The position numbers and the translations under genes were made by a program. From Urechidicola sp. (GTDB lineage: Bacteria; Bacteroidota; Bacteroidia; Flavobacteriales; Flavobacteriaceae), in assembly GCA_028599075.1 (NCBI GenBank), contig JAQRMW010000041.1, positions 29,732-93,731 of the forward strand: DNA of 64,000 nucleotides. The letters are read 5' to 3'. Below are positions 8,547 to 17,588 of the stretch, piece after piece (the stretch's first letter is position 1; every line of letters starts with the position of its first letter). Below the pieces are notes generated by a model. That model was not told the DNA's origin. It worked only from the letters and a program-made list of their open reading frames with translations, and ran no database searches.

Positions 8547-9524
8547 CTATTTTAGTATAGGTAATGATTGTTTAGTATTATAAATTGTAATATTAAAGGT
8601 GTCAAGTATTAATTGACAATTTGAAAGCTGAGTACTACTAACTTCACTCTGCCAACGGTCTATTAAATACACTTTGTTTTTTGAAAGAATTTGTTTTTGT
8701 GTTTCTTTAGAGCTATGAATAATCCCTTTAGAAGGTTTATCTACTATTTCAAATACAGCTTTATTAGGTTTTGTTTGTATAAAGCTATACAGTTCATTTA
8801 TAGTCTTTTTGGTATTCACAATTATCTCTTCATAATAAACAGGAATTACATTAGTGCTTAATGTATTGTTTCCTTGCGCATTCAAAAAAATAAAATTTTC
8901 TAAACACCAACTTAAAACAAATTTTGAAAGAATGTCATTAGAATTAAGAGTATCCTTTATTAATTTATTTTGATTATCTGTAAGTTGGTCAATAATTTTA
9001 TCTGAATTTGAGAATTCTTTAATGTAATGTGACCAATTATTTCTAATTCTTGATAAACTGTGAGAAATAGGATGCCTTAATAAATAAAGACCATAGTCTG
9101 AAGTAAAATGATTCATTATATCATCAAAATAATAACTTATTTTATGAATCTTAAAAATAGAATTTTTAGTTTTATAATTGTGATATGGCGTGTTAATATC
9201 AGACCATGAGTAAGCATTAAATAATTTCCCTGCAGATAAATCTTCGAGGTATATTTTTATATTATCTAATTGATGATTGGTTAATTGAAAATAGCGTTCA
9301 CTAATTGCCTTATCATCAATATATTTAGCAATTATAGGCCTAGTTTGTCTATTCATGTTAAAAGGTTCTAGAACAGACTTAGAATGTTTAGAGGTATTTA
9401 ATATTTCTGCTAGAAGTGTAGAACCAGTTCTAGGTAAGGTAAAAATAAAAATATCAGGTTGCGTTTTTTTGTGAATATGAACATATTTTAAAAGTTGCTT
9501 TAATATAACCTTTAATGTATCCAT
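8547..9524 (-). CDS. Sulfotransferase family protein
   Basis: 325 residues. The N-terminal FTLPRTGSTLLAEIL (about 29-42) is the 5'-phosphosulfate-binding P-loop of PAPS-dependent sulfotransferases, with the PRTGST form common in bacterial members. The YLLRHPISHSLSRIRNNW segment fits the 3'-phosphate-binding Arg/Ser motif. It should transfer sulfate from PAPS to a hydroxyl or amine acceptor, which cannot be read from the sequence. No signal peptide is visible. It starts one base after the stop of the solute-binding-like protein, so the two are almost certainly in one operon. Confidence 0.8.
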   Translation of the reverse strand: MDTLKVILKQLLKYVHIHKKTQPDIFIFTLPRTGSTLLAEILNTSKHSKSVLEPFNMNRQTRPIIAKYIDDKAISERYFQLTNHQLDNIKIYLEDLSAGKLFNAYSWSDINTPYHNYKTKNSIFKIHKISYYFDDIMNHFTSDYGLYLLRHPISHSLSRIRNNWSHYIKEFSNSDKIIDQLTDNQNKLIKDTLNSNDILSKFVLSWCLENFIFLNAQGNNTLSTNVIPVYYEEIIVNTKKTINELYSFIQTKPNKAVFEIVDKPSKGIIHSSKETQKQILSKNKVYLIDRWQSEVSSTQLSNCQLILDTFNITIYNTKQSLPILK

Positions 9525-9525
9525 A

Positions 9526-10398
9526 TCAAGACAAGCGAATTTTATGAATTAATTGATTTGTATCTATCTTTTTTGATATTATATTTAAATTTAAAAGTTC
9601 ATTTTGAACTTTGTCAATTAATGTTCTAGAAATTGATTTTCCTTGGTTCCATTCTGTTATTATCAACCAGTTTTTTACGTCTTCTTTTTCTAGGTTATAT
9701 AGTTGTGCAAAAGTATCTATATAGCGTTCCTTTTTTGCAAGTGTCGAAAACTGACTCAACCTATTATTTATAATTCGCAGTGTATTTTTAATTTCTTCTG
9801 GCTGGTTTGCTAAAACTTCATCACGAACAGCAATCACAAAACATGGCCATGGTGATGGTATATCTGCCAACCTTCTAAAAGTACCATTATCAACCAAAGG
9901 TTTGGCAGTAAAATGCTCCCATAAAAAGTAATCTGCAGATTCGTTTGTTAAGGCATCAATGGCACCTACCAAATTATTAACAACTTGATATTCTATTTTA
10001 TCAATATCCCAACCATTATTTTTTGCATTGACAATAGAAAATAATTGAGAACCAGAACCTACGCGACTGATTGCGGAAACTTTATTTTCCAATTCTTCAA
10101 CCGAATTGTATTTTGATTCTGCCCCTACGTGCAATCCCCAAAGTAGGGGTGAATTAATGTATGTCTGCACAATTTTTGAAGGATTACCATCTATAATATC
10201 TTTGATAATTCCCTCAGTTAATAATACAGCAATATCAAGTTCGCCATTTCGCAACGCTTTAGACATAGCACCTGTGCCACCAGGAAAATCTTTCCAAACT
10301 AAATCAATATTCTCTTTTTTGAATTCGTTGTTTTCGATTGCTAAATGCCACGGCATATTAAAATGTTCTGCAACACCACCAATTTTTAAAGTTGTCAT
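9526..10398 (-). CDS. NMT1/SsuA-like solute-binding domain protein without signal peptide
   Basis: 290 residues of periplasmic-binding-protein type II fold. It begins directly with the first strand (MTTLKIGGVAEHFNMPWHLA), continues with the DFPGGTGAMSKALRNGELDIAVLLTEG block typical of taurine/sulfonate/thiamine-precursor binding proteins, then AISRVGSGSQLF and ADYFLWEHFTAKPLVDNG. No signal peptide, lipobox, permease or ATPase is present, so it is probably cytoplasmic and not part of an ABC importer. It sits between a nucleoside phosphorylase and a sulfotransferase on the same strand. The ligand is unknown; a sulfonate- or pyrimidine-like molecule is possible. Confidence 0.75.
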   Translation of the reverse strand: MTTLKIGGVAEHFNMPWHLAIENNEFKKENIDLVWKDFPGGTGAMSKALRNGELDIAVLLTEGIIKDIIDGNPSKIVQTYINSPLLWGLHVGAESKYNSVEELENKVSAISRVGSGSQLFSIVNAKNNGWDIDKIEYQVVNNLVGAIDALTNESADYFLWEHFTAKPLVDNGTFRRLADIPSPWPCFVIAVRDEVLANQPEEIKNTLRIINNRLSQFSTLAKKERYIDTFAQLYNLEKEDVKNWLIITEWNQGKSISRTLIDKVQNELLNLNIISKKIDTNQLIHKIRLS

Positions 10399-10431
10399 AT
10401 TGTATTTGTTTGAATTAATATATTATTTTCA

Positions 10432-10480
10432 ATCAACCATCAACCATCAACCATCAACCATCAACCATCAACCATCAACT
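10432..10480. repeat. Heptad array (ATCAACC)7 at the stop codon of the nucleoside phosphorylase gene
   Basis: Six perfect ATCAACC units (10432-10473) and a seventh with the last base changed (ATCAACT). The last two bases belong to the TAG stop (10479-10481) of the phosphorylase gene, so on the gene strand the array starts at the stop codon. The same unit recurs at 33951-33999. Confidence 0.95.
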
Positions 10481-11351
10481 AGCTCACCAACTTATCTAAA
10501 GTATATTTTATCAAAGCTTCAACTGGTTTGTATGGGTCTGCACTAAATGTACCATTTGCTCTGTTTGCGATAATCGCATTCATTGATAGTGCATTGTGAC
10601 CTAATAGTTGTGATAAACCATAAATTGCTGAGGTTTCCATTTCTAAGTTGGTAACGCTTGTCCCATTAAAATCAAAACTATCAATCTTATTGTTTAAGCT
10701 AGGGTCTTGAATTGCTAAACGCAACACGCGACCCTGTGGGCCATAAAACCCAGGAGCAGTAGCAGTAAACCCTTGAAATACTTCAGGGCCACTTAATTTA
10801 TCAATCAATACTTGGCTACCCTTAATAATATAGGGTCTCGCTTTATTGTTGCTCCAATTTGTTTGCTTGATGAATGCATCTTCAATTTCGGTTTCAAAAA
10901 TTGACTCAGCTACATAAGAATGTAGTAAACCATCCAATCCTAATCCGTATTTACCCATCACAAAACTATCGACAGGAATATCATTTTGAAGCGAACCAGA
11001 AGTACCAATACGTACAATATTTAATTGGGTAAAATCTTTTTTGATTGTTCTAGTTTCTAAATCGATATTTACCAAAGCATCCAATTCGTTGATTACAATA
11101 TCAATATTATCTGGGCCAATTCCGGTAGAAATTACCGTCAGTCTTTTTCCTTTATAGGTACCTGTAATCGTTCTAAATTCTCTTTTTTGTATATCGAATT
11201 CAACCGAATCAAAATGTTTGGTAATTTTTGGAACTCTATTTTGATCACCAACAAAAATGACGTCGTTAGCGATATGCTCTGGTTTTAAATTTAGGTGATA
11301 AATACTTCCATCGGGGTTCAGAATTAATTCTGATGCTGCTATTTTACTCAT
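10479..11351 (-). CDS. Nucleoside phosphorylase, uridine phosphorylase-like (PNP/UDP family)
   Basis: 290 residues. Phosphorolytic cleavage of a nucleoside to free base and ribose-1-phosphate, in salvage. Motifs: VGDQNRVPKI near the N-terminus (phosphate-binding), TGIGPDNIDIVINEL, VRIGTSGSLQ, and NLEMETSAIYGLSQLLGH, the Met-Glu that binds the ribose. The length exceeds bacterial Udp (about 250). Purine or pyrimidine preference is not decided by what I can see. The SUI1 gene is 16 nt upstream on the same strand. Its stop codon is part of a heptad array. Confidence 0.85.
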   Translation of the reverse strand: MSKIAASELILNPDGSIYHLNLKPEHIANDVIFVGDQNRVPKITKHFDSVEFDIQKREFRTITGTYKGKRLTVISTGIGPDNIDIVINELDALVNIDLETRTIKKDFTQLNIVRIGTSGSLQNDIPVDSFVMGKYGLGLDGLLHSYVAESIFETEIEDAFIKQTNWSNNKARPYIIKGSQVLIDKLSGPEVFQGFTATAPGFYGPQGRVLRLAIQDPSLNNKIDSFDFNGTSVTNLEMETSAIYGLSQLLGHNALSMNAIIANRANGTFSADPYKPVEALIKYTLDKLVS

Positions 11352-11367
11352 ATTCTATATATTTTAG

Positions 11368-11697
11368 TTATCCTCCAACACGTTTTACTTTAAAACCCTT
11401 TTGTTGTAAGATTTCCATTATTTTATTTCTATAATCTCCTTGAATGATGATTTGCTCGTTTTTAAAACTACCACCAACACTCAAAGTTGTTTTTATTTCT
11501 TTAGCTAATTTTTTAAAGTCTTCTGTTGCTCCTGTATAGCCTTCTAAAATTGTAATTGGTTTTCCTTTTCGCTTTTCGTATTTGCAAATTATGGGGTCAT
11601 CTTGTATCCATAATTCATGCTCGTTGTCTACGGAATCAGTAATTTTTTCCTCGACATGATCAGGAAATAAATTTTTTAATTGATCTGATAAATCCAT
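11368..11697 (-). CDS. SUI1/YciH-type translation initiation factor homologue
   Basis: 109 residues. The C-terminal part (about 40-109) is an eIF1/SUI1 fold: KRKGKPITILEGYTG, KKLAKEIKTTLSVGGSFKN, IIIQGDYRNKIMEILQQKGFKVKRVGG, where the GGSFKN and QGD...I...L..KG pattern is diagnostic. In E. coli the homologue YciH can affect start-site fidelity; its role in Bacteroidota is not established. It leads a same-strand run with the nucleoside phosphorylase. Confidence 0.88.
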   Translation of the reverse strand: MDLSDQLKNLFPDHVEEKITDSVDNEHELWIQDDPIICKYEKRKGKPITILEGYTGATEDFKKLAKEIKTTLSVGGSFKNEQIIIQGDYRNKIMEILQQKGFKVKRVGG

Positions 11698-11715
11698 TTT
11701 GTTTTAGCGAATTAC

Positions 11716-11787
11716 TTTTTTTATGTCAGGGCGAGCTCAGTCGAGACCTTATTAATTTTTGTTTTGTTCTCGACTGCGCTCGAACAG
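11716..11787. repeat. Two-armed palindromic element, CGAGCGCAGTCGAGA family
   Basis: Left arm about 11727-11748 (GTCAGGGCGAGCTCAGTCGA), right arm about 11769-11786 inverted (CTCGACTGCGCTCGAACAGA). The arms are separated by a short AT-rich spacer. It fills most of the gap between the SUI1 and 2OG-oxygenase genes. Related single or decayed copies lie near 18108 and 39017. Confidence 0.75.
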
Positions 11788-11828
11788 ACAATATTATATT
11801 TTAGTTATGAATTATAAATGTTCAAAGC

Positions 11829-12779
11829 TTACTTTTTAATCAATCCCAATTCAACTAGCCTTTCATTCAAATAATCTCCAGCTGTAATATCATCAAATAA
11901 TTTTGGATGCTCTTCATCAAAACAACTTTCAAGCACATCTAGTTTAGTATCGCTCTTAGGATGCATAAAAAACGGAATAGAATAACGAGATGTTTTCCAT
12001 AATTCTTTCGGTGGATTTGTTACACGGTGAATGGTCGATTTTAATTTATTATTGGTATGCCTAGAAAGCATATCGCCAACATTTATCATTAACTCATCGG
12101 GTTGTGCCACCGCATCAATCCAACTGCCTTCATGATTTTGAACTTGTAATCCTTTTCCTTGCGCCCCCATTAATAAGGTGATTAAATTGATATCGCCATG
12201 GGCAGCAGCTCTTTCAGCATTTTTAGGTTCATTCTCGATAGGCGGATAATGGATAGGTCGTAAAATTGAGTTTCCGTTTTTGATAGGAAAATCAAAATAA
12301 GTTTCTTCTAAATCAAGGTATAATGCCAATGCACGCAGTACATATTTGGCAGTTTTTTCTAGCATTTTAAAAGTTTCTTTACCTATTTCGTTAAACTTTG
12401 CTAATTCTTCGACAATTACATTTGGAGGATATTCGGCTTCTAATATTGGATTATCTTCTACATATTGACCAAAATGCCAAAATTCTTTTAGGTCTCCTTC
12501 TTTACGCCCTTTAGCGCGTTCTTTTCCAAATGATGTATATCCACGTTGCCCGCCTATGCCTTCAATTTCATACTTGTTTTTGGTATCGATTGGTAGGTCA
12601 AAGAAGTTTTTTACTTCTGCGTATAAATTTTCAATCAACTCGTCACTTAAAAAATGTCCGCTCAAAGCAACAAATCCAATTTCTTCATACGCAGCACCAA
12701 TTTGATTAACGAATTGTTGCTTTCTGTCTGCATCTCCTGAAATAAAATCAGCGAGATTTACGCTTGGTATTTTATCCAT
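11829..12779 (-). CDS. 2-oxoglutarate/Fe(II)-dependent oxygenase, isopenicillin N synthase family
   Basis: 316 residues from the ATG at 12779; the open frame extends a further 30 codons upstream into DUF6048, but the inner ATG gives the family-like start MDKIPSVNLADF. The iron facial triad is visible as H194-x-D196 (AAHGDINLITLL) and H251 (STIHRVTNPP), and the 2-oxoglutarate-binding Arg as SRYSIPFF (about R261). The N-terminal DIOX_N region carries GFVALSGH. Substrate unknown. It is the last gene of an rlmD-DUF6452-DUF6048 run and starts 4 nt after DUF6048. Confidence 0.87.
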   Translation of the reverse strand: MDKIPSVNLADFISGDADRKQQFVNQIGAAYEEIGFVALSGHFLSDELIENLYAEVKNFFDLPIDTKNKYEIEGIGGQRGYTSFGKERAKGRKEGDLKEFWHFGQYVEDNPILEAEYPPNVIVEELAKFNEIGKETFKMLEKTAKYVLRALALYLDLEETYFDFPIKNGNSILRPIHYPPIENEPKNAERAAAHGDINLITLLMGAQGKGLQVQNHEGSWIDAVAQPDELMINVGDMLSRHTNNKLKSTIHRVTNPPKELWKTSRYSIPFFMHPKSDTKLDVLESCFDEEHPKLFDDITAGDYLNERLVELGLIKK

Positions 12780-12783
12780 AATT

Positions 12784-13509
12784 TTATATATCCTTTTTAA
12801 AAATTGGGATGTTATATGTAAGTGTATAATTAAAACTAAAGCCAGTTTCGTTGAGGTAAACTCGCTCAAAGCCTGGAATATACATGTTTAAGAAATTATA
12901 GGGTTGAGTTTGACTTACCATTTTCTTTAGGCTAAAACTCATTCCCATATATAAATTTGTAAATATTTCGGCTTTTAATCCCATCACAAATTCGCCCCAA
13001 TGTGCTGTTAATCCATCAAACTCTTCTTCTAAAATAACCGTTTCTTCTGGAAAGTAGGTTCCATAAAAATTTGGATTGTATTCATGAATTGTTTGTGTAA
13101 AGCTGCTAAATCCATAGCGTACCCCAACAAAAATTTCATTTGTCATACCCAACCAGTTTTTATATAAATTATAATTTGTCCCAATTTTAATATACGATCC
13201 GTTGGTGCTAAATTTTATATAATCTTCTTCCTCATAACGGTCATAGTAACCCAATTCGGCAGCAGCATATATTCTTTTAGTAACTCTAAAATCAGCAACA
13301 GCTTCAAAACCTGTTAGGTCTGAATTAATCAAAGAACGGATAGGTAACGATAGGTCTAAACCAACACGTAAGCCATATTTATCTTTAAATTTAATACTAT
13401 CACTAACCTCTTCACTAGTTTCAGAAGGAGATGTGTCTTGTGACATTGCCGATAATGAAACAGCAATGAGTAAGATGCTAATATAATATCTTAATATGCT
13501 CAGTTTCAT
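12784..13509 (-). CDS. DUF6048-type outer-membrane beta-barrel protein
   Basis: 241 residues. A signal peptide (MKLSILRYYISILLIAVSLSAMSQ) is followed by alternating amphipathic strands with many aromatic residues (GLRVGLDLSLPIRS, EIFVGVRYGFSSF, GEFVMGLKAEI, GFSFNYTLTYNIPIF), as expected for a small beta-barrel. The ORF opens with a TTG at 13515, but the ATG at 13509 is a better start; it still overlaps the DUF6452 gene by 32 nt. The DUF6452-DUF6048 pair behind rlmD is an arrangement I recall from Flavobacteriaceae. Function unknown. Confidence 0.75.
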   Translation of the reverse strand: MKLSILRYYISILLIAVSLSAMSQDTSPSETSEEVSDSIKFKDKYGLRVGLDLSLPIRSLINSDLTGFEAVADFRVTKRIYAAAELGYYDRYEEEDYIKFSTNGSYIKIGTNYNLYKNWLGMTNEIFVGVRYGFSSFTQTIHEYNPNFYGTYFPEETVILEEEFDGLTAHWGEFVMGLKAEIFTNLYMGMSFSLKKMVSQTQPYNFLNMYIPGFERVYLNETGFSFNYTLTYNIPIFKKDI

Positions 13510-13927
13510 CTTCAACAGTTTGATTGGTAATTTGGGTGTTTAAAATCCAGTTATTAGAATTATCAGGTATTTCTAAATTTTCAAAATTATATTTATATCC
13601 ACAAGATCTCGACACAAAAACTTCTTTTCTTGTGTAAGTGATGGTGATTTCATCTTCTACATCATCCAATTTTAAGTGATAAACAGTTATGTCATTTCCT
13701 GGGTCTAAGGGAACTAAAATAGAATCTACATCGACATTGGTATATAACTCTTCTAATCCTTCTGCCCAAACCGTTAGGTCGGTAGTGGTTTTTAAATTAT
13801 CAGGATTGTCATTATCATAAAAGGAAATGACCAAATTTGGAGTAATAGGGTCAACACAAAAATCATCTTTTATGCAGCTTGTAAAAAGCGTAAAGATTAT
13901 AAAAATTGCGAGAAAATATTTTTTCAT
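13478..13927 (-). CDS. DUF6452-type lipoprotein
   Basis: 149 residues. MKKYFLAIFIIFTLFTSC is a lipoprotein signal with lipobox F-T-S-C at Cys18. The mature part begins IKDDFCVDPITPNLVISFYD and is mostly beta strand. It starts 2 nt after the rlmD stop and overlaps the DUF6048 gene by 32 nt, so the two envelope proteins are probably made together and may interact. No enzymatic motif is visible. Confidence 0.75.
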   Translation of the reverse strand: MKKYFLAIFIIFTLFTSCIKDDFCVDPITPNLVISFYDNDNPDNLKTTTDLTVWAEGLEELYTNVDVDSILVPLDPGNDITVYHLKLDDVEDEITITYTRKEVFVSRSCGYKYNFENLEIPDNSNNWILNTQITNQTVEDETEHIKILY

Positions 13928-13929
13928 TA

Positions 13930-15339
13930 TTAAATTTTTTCTAAAAGCACAACGTTCTCTACATGATGTGTTTGCGGAAACATATCTACAGCTTGTGATT
14001 TTGTAATTTTATATTGATTTTTCATTAATGACAAATCTCGTGCTTGTGTAGCAGAATTGCAACTTACATACACAATTTTTTCAGGAGCGATTTCTAAAAT
14101 TTTTGCGACTACATTTTTGTGCATACCATCTCTCGGTGGGTCAGTTATAATCACATCTGGTTGGCCATGTTTAGCAATAAAATTATTGTTGAAAACATCT
14201 TTCATATCTCCTGCTAAAAACTCAACGTTTTCAATTTGGTTTAATTGTGCATTGTAATTAGCGTCAGTAATTGCATCAGGAACTGATTCAACACCAATTA
14301 CTTTCTTTGCATTTTTAGCCACAAACTGGGCAATGGTTCCTGTACCTGTATATAAATCGAATACCAATTCATTTCCTGATAATCCCGCAAAATCTCTTGT
14401 GATTTTATACAATTCATATGCCTGTTCAGAGTTGGTTTGATAAAATGATTTAGGTCCGATTTTAAATTTCAACCCTTCCATTTCTTCAAAAATATGATCT
14501 CTCCCTTTGTACAAAATAATGTCTTGGTCATACAAGGTATCGTTTGCCTTTGAGTTGATGACGTATTGTAATGAAGTTATTTGAGGAAACTCTTTTGCCA
14601 TGGCATTGAGCAATAATTCTCGTTTTTCTTTTTGCTCTTCGTAAAACTGAATTACCACCATAATTTCGCCAGTAGATGCTATCCTAAGCATTAAGGTACG
14701 CATCATACCACTTTGTTCTCTTGGGTTAAAAAAAGGCAATCCATTTTTGATAGAAAAATCTTTTACAAAATTTCGGATGTCGTTAGATGGGTCTTCTTGT
14801 AAATGGCATTTATCAATATCTAATATTTTGTCCCACATACCAGCAATATGAAATCCACAGGCATCTTTGTTGTCAATTTCTTCTTTAGATTCTATTTCTT
14901 CATACGTTAACCAACGGCTACTAGAAAATGAAAACTCCATTTTATTGCGATAAAAATACTGTTGTTTGCATCCTAAAATAGGAGTGACCTCAGGTAATTC
15001 TAAATGACCAATTCTTACTAGGTTATTTGTAACTTCTTTTTGCTTGTAAAACAATTGATGTTCATAGCCCATATCTTGCCATTTACAACCACCACAATGT
15101 TCAAAATAATCACAAACAGGTTCAACTCTTTTGTCAGACCTTTTATGAAATTTGATTGCAGTTCCTTCAAAATAGGCTTTCCTTTTCTTTCCGGTTCTTA
15201 TATCTACAACATCACCAGGAACTGTATTTGTTAAAAATATAACACGTCCATCTGGAGCCTTTGCAACTGTTTTTCCTCTTGCACCTGCATCAATTACTTC
15301 AACATTTTCGAAAATGTAATTTTTCTTTTTTCTTGCCAT
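13930..15339 (-). CDS. rlmD: 23S rRNA (uracil-5-)-methyltransferase RlmD
   Basis: 469 residues. Adds a methyl group from SAM to C5 of a 23S rRNA uridine (U1939 in E. coli). An N-terminal TRAM domain (KNYIFENVEVIDAGARGKTVAKAPDGR) is followed by iron-sulfur cysteines (CDYFEHCGGCKW and a later Cys), the Rossmann motif VFDLYTGTGTIAQF, DPPRDGMHKNVV, and the catalytic Cys in VYVSCNSATQARDL. The ORF begins five codons earlier at 15354, but that stretch contains a perfect -7 box (15344-15351), so the ATG at 15339 (MARKKKNYIFEN) is preferred. RlmD versus a related TrmA/RumB-type specificity is inferred from length and domains. Confidence 0.9.
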   Translation of the reverse strand: MARKKKNYIFENVEVIDAGARGKTVAKAPDGRVIFLTNTVPGDVVDIRTGKKRKAYFEGTAIKFHKRSDKRVEPVCDYFEHCGGCKWQDMGYEHQLFYKQKEVTNNLVRIGHLELPEVTPILGCKQQYFYRNKMEFSFSSSRWLTYEEIESKEEIDNKDACGFHIAGMWDKILDIDKCHLQEDPSNDIRNFVKDFSIKNGLPFFNPREQSGMMRTLMLRIASTGEIMVVIQFYEEQKEKRELLLNAMAKEFPQITSLQYVINSKANDTLYDQDIILYKGRDHIFEEMEGLKFKIGPKSFYQTNSEQAYELYKITRDFAGLSGNELVFDLYTGTGTIAQFVAKNAKKVIGVESVPDAITDANYNAQLNQIENVEFLAGDMKDVFNNNFIAKHGQPDVIITDPPRDGMHKNVVAKILEIAPEKIVYVSCNSATQARDLSLMKNQYKITKSQAVDMFPQTHHVENVVLLEKI

Positions 15340-15343
15340 GGCG

Positions 15344-15351
15344 CAAATGTA
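15344..15351 (-). promoter_or_regulatory. Candidate rlmD -7 box (TACATTTG) four bases before the start codon
   Basis: TACATTTG on the minus strand matches TAnnTTTG, with only four bases between it and the ATG at 15339. If it is used, the transcript would start at or next to the ATG and be leaderless or nearly so. No good -33 TTTG is visible. Confidence 0.4.
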
Positions 15352-15360
15352 CATCTTTAA

Positions 15361-15716
15361 ATGAAAAAAACATCTCGATTTTACGAGATGTCTTTTAAGA
15401 TTACTTATTTGAAAAACGGTTATTTTGAGCTTTTCATATCAGTAATATTAGTCTTGAGGTCTATGTTTAATTTTCTATTATTAGAATTTGAATTCCTTAG
15501 TGAGGACGAATATACAAAAAAAGATAAATTAATCTTTTATTTTTTGTATTTATTTTTTTTCATTCAAAAACAAATCAAAAGAAATAGCGTAAATTGCGAG
15601 CCCTATAGGGGTGATTTCTCTCCCACGCTGCTTTTTCCCCCCGATGATTATCGGGATTTCGAAAGAATAAAGGTACAGAAGGAATGGATTTTTATTCATT
15701 ATTAAACTTTATTACA
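15361..15716. other. Intergenic region between divergent rlmD and rocD, with two inverted repeats
   Basis: About 355 bp with no gene I can support. It holds a stem ACATCTCG/CGAGATGT at 15369-15392 with A and T tracts on both sides, a very AT-rich middle, and CCCGAT-GATT-ATCGGG at about 15640-15655, a small palindrome resembling intergenic repeats elsewhere in Bacteroidota. A 114-codon ORF runs through it, but it overlaps the start of rocD and looks random. Confidence 0.5.
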
Positions 15717-16958
15717 ATGGCTGTATTAGACCAATTAACATCATCTCAGGAAGCAATTGACTTAGAAAATAAGTACGGTGCTCACAATTATCATCCACTA
15801 CCAGTAGTATTAAACAAGGGCGAAGGTGTTTTTGTTTGGGATGTAGAAGGGAAAAAGTATTACGATTTTTTGTCGGCATATTCTGCCGTAAACCAAGGGC
15901 ACTGTCATCCGAAAATTGTAAATGCTATGACAGAGCAAGCACAAACATTAGCATTAACATCACGTGCATTTTATAATGATGTTTTAGGGAGATATGAAAA
16001 ATATGTCACTCAGTATTTTGGTTTTGACAAAGTGTTGCCAATGAATACTGGAGCAGAAGCTGTAGAAACTGCAATTAAATTATGTCGAAAATGGGCGTAT
16101 GAAGTAAAAGGAATTGAAGAGAATAAAGCTAATATTATTGTATGCGAAAATAATTTCCATGGTAGAACTACCACCATTATTTCATTTTCTAATGACGAAG
16201 TTGCTCGTAAAAACTTTGGACCATTCACTGCAGGATTTGTAAAAATAGAATATGACAATTTAGCAGCTTTAGAAGAAACTTTAGAAAACACTAAAAATGT
16301 TGCAGGATTTTTAGTTGAACCAATTCAAGGAGAAGCTGGAGTTTATGTGCCAAGTGAAGGGTATTTGAAAAAAGCAAAAGCGTTATGCGAAAAATACAAA
16401 GTGTTATTCATTGCCGACGAGGTTCAAACAGGTATAGCTAGAACAGGGCAGTTATTAGCAGTTAACCATGAAAATGTACATCCGGATGTTTTGATTTTAG
16501 GAAAAGCAATTTCTGGAGGAGTTTATCCTGTGAGCGCTGTTTTAGCAAATGATGCTATTATGAATGTGATTAAGCCAGGGCAACACGGATCGACTTTTGG
16601 AGGTAATCCAATTGCAGCTGCTGTGGCAATCGCTGCACTAGAAGTTGTAAAAGATGAAAAGCTTGCTGAGAATGCAGAATACTTAGGGCAATTATTTAGA
16701 AAAGAAATTTCAACTTTTGCTGAAACAAATGATTTGGTAAAATTGGTAAGAGGTAAAGGGTTGTTAAATGCAATTTTGATTAACGATACTGAAGATAGCT
16801 CTACTGCTTGGGATATTTGTATTAAGTTAAGTGATAATGGATTACTTGCTAAACCAACACATGGTAATATTATTCGTTTTGCACCACCATTGGTGATGAA
16901 TGAAGAGCAATTGATGGATTGTGTTGCTATTATAAAAAAGACGATAAACGAATTTTAG
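15717..16958 (+). CDS. rocD: Ornithine aminotransferase
   Basis: 413 residues, class III PLP aminotransferase; converts ornithine and 2-oxoglutarate to glutamate semialdehyde and glutamate in arginine/proline metabolism. Motifs: [47 protein letters not shown] at the N-terminus, [50 protein letters not shown], and the PLP Lys in [10 protein letters not shown]. The frame is open from 15684, but the ATG at 15717 gives [17 protein letters not shown], as in homologues. It stands alone and ends in a strong shared terminator. Confidence 0.94.
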   Translation: MAVLDQLTSSQEAIDLENKYGAHNYHPLPVVLNKGEGVFVWDVEGKKYYDFLSAYSAVNQGHCHPKIVNAMTEQAQTLALTSRAFYNDVLGRYEKYVTQYFGFDKVLPMNTGAEAVETAIKLCRKWAYEVKGIEENKANIIVCENNFHGRTTTIISFSNDEVARKNFGPFTAGFVKIEYDNLAALEETLENTKNVAGFLVEPIQGEAGVYVPSEGYLKKAKALCEKYKVLFIADEVQTGIARTGQLLAVNHENVHPDVLILGKAISGGVYPVSAVLANDAIMNVIKPGQHGSTFGGNPIAAAVAIAALEVVKDEKLAENAEYLGQLFRKEISTFAETNDLVKLVRGKGLLNAILINDTEDSSTAWDICIKLSDNGLLAKPTHGNIIRFAPPLVMNEEQLMDCVAIIKKTINEF

Positions 16959-16976
16959 TACCGTTTGTATTTATGT

Positions 16977-17015
16977 AAAAACTCCTGTTTTATAGACTTA
17001 AAACAGGAGTTTTTT
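16977..17015. terminator. Bidirectional terminator between rocD and the DinB-like gene
   Basis: The perfect 10-bp stem ACTCCTGTTT / AAACAGGAGT around a 10-nt loop is flanked by As and Ts, so it can act on both strands for the convergent genes. Confidence 0.9.
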
Positions 17016-17027
17016 ATTGGATATAAT

Positions 17028-17588
17028 TTAAGAATTTTCTGTAAAATGTTTTGTTGATTTATCTTCAGAGAATTTTTGATTATTAAACGATGAAGATTTG
17101 TTTTTTGCAATTGATAGGGTTTTCCAATGATTGCTCTTAATCATTTTAGCAACATATACTAGTTGACCAACATGATAAGCATAATGTGATAGTTGTCTAT
17201 TGATAGCTTCTATATATGTATGTCCTTCATTTCTGATATAAGCCAATTCTAATAACTCATCTTCTTTAATAGAATTGATTGCATCAAAAAGACATTTCCA
17301 ACCCTTTTCCCAAGCAGTTATCATCGCGGTTTTAGAAGCATACTCACCTTCAAACTCAGTATCTCTATTTCTCCATTCTTTTTCGCCATCTTCTATTTTA
17401 AAGTTGGTCCATCTAGAGAGTTGATTACCAACAATATGTTTAACGATTATAGAAATGCTATTAGAATCTTCATTAAAATTCCAATGAATGTCTTGATTAG
17501 TTAATTGGACAAAAGTATCATCACCTAATTTTTTGTAATAGTGAAACTGACGTTTTATACTCTTTAAATAGTTCTTATTCATTTCCAT
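17028..17588 (-). CDS. DUF1572/DinB-like four-helix protein
   Basis: 186 residues. All-helical pattern of the DinB superfamily with three spaced histidines: IVKHIVGNQLSRW (about 50), GHTYIEAINRQLSHYAYHVGQLVY (about 125-145). These His positions usually bind a divalent metal. DinB-like proteins include thiol S-transferases, but no specific activity is assigned to DUF1572. The start could be M1 (17588) or M3 (17582); both overlap the end of msrB, so the pair is probably co-transcribed. Confidence 0.78.
   Translation of the reverse strand: MEMNKNYLKSIKRQFHYYKKLGDDTFVQLTNQDIHWNFNEDSNSISIIVKHIVGNQLSRWTNFKIEDGEKEWRNRDTEFEGEYASKTAMITAWEKGWKCLFDAINSIKEDELLELAYIRNEGHTYIEAINRQLSHYAYHVGQLVYVAKMIKSNHWKTLSIAKNKSSSFNNQKFSEDKSTKHFTENS

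Noticed and set aside
10432..10480. CRISPR-like direct repeats
   Set aside because: The units are only 7 bp and contiguous without spacers; no cas gene is present in the window.
15361..15705. 114-codon ORF on the plus strand between rlmD and rocD
   Set aside because: It overlaps the start of rocD, has no recognisable domain, is dominated by AT-driven hydrophobic residues and crosses two inverted repeats. It is more likely chance in AT-rich spacer DNA.
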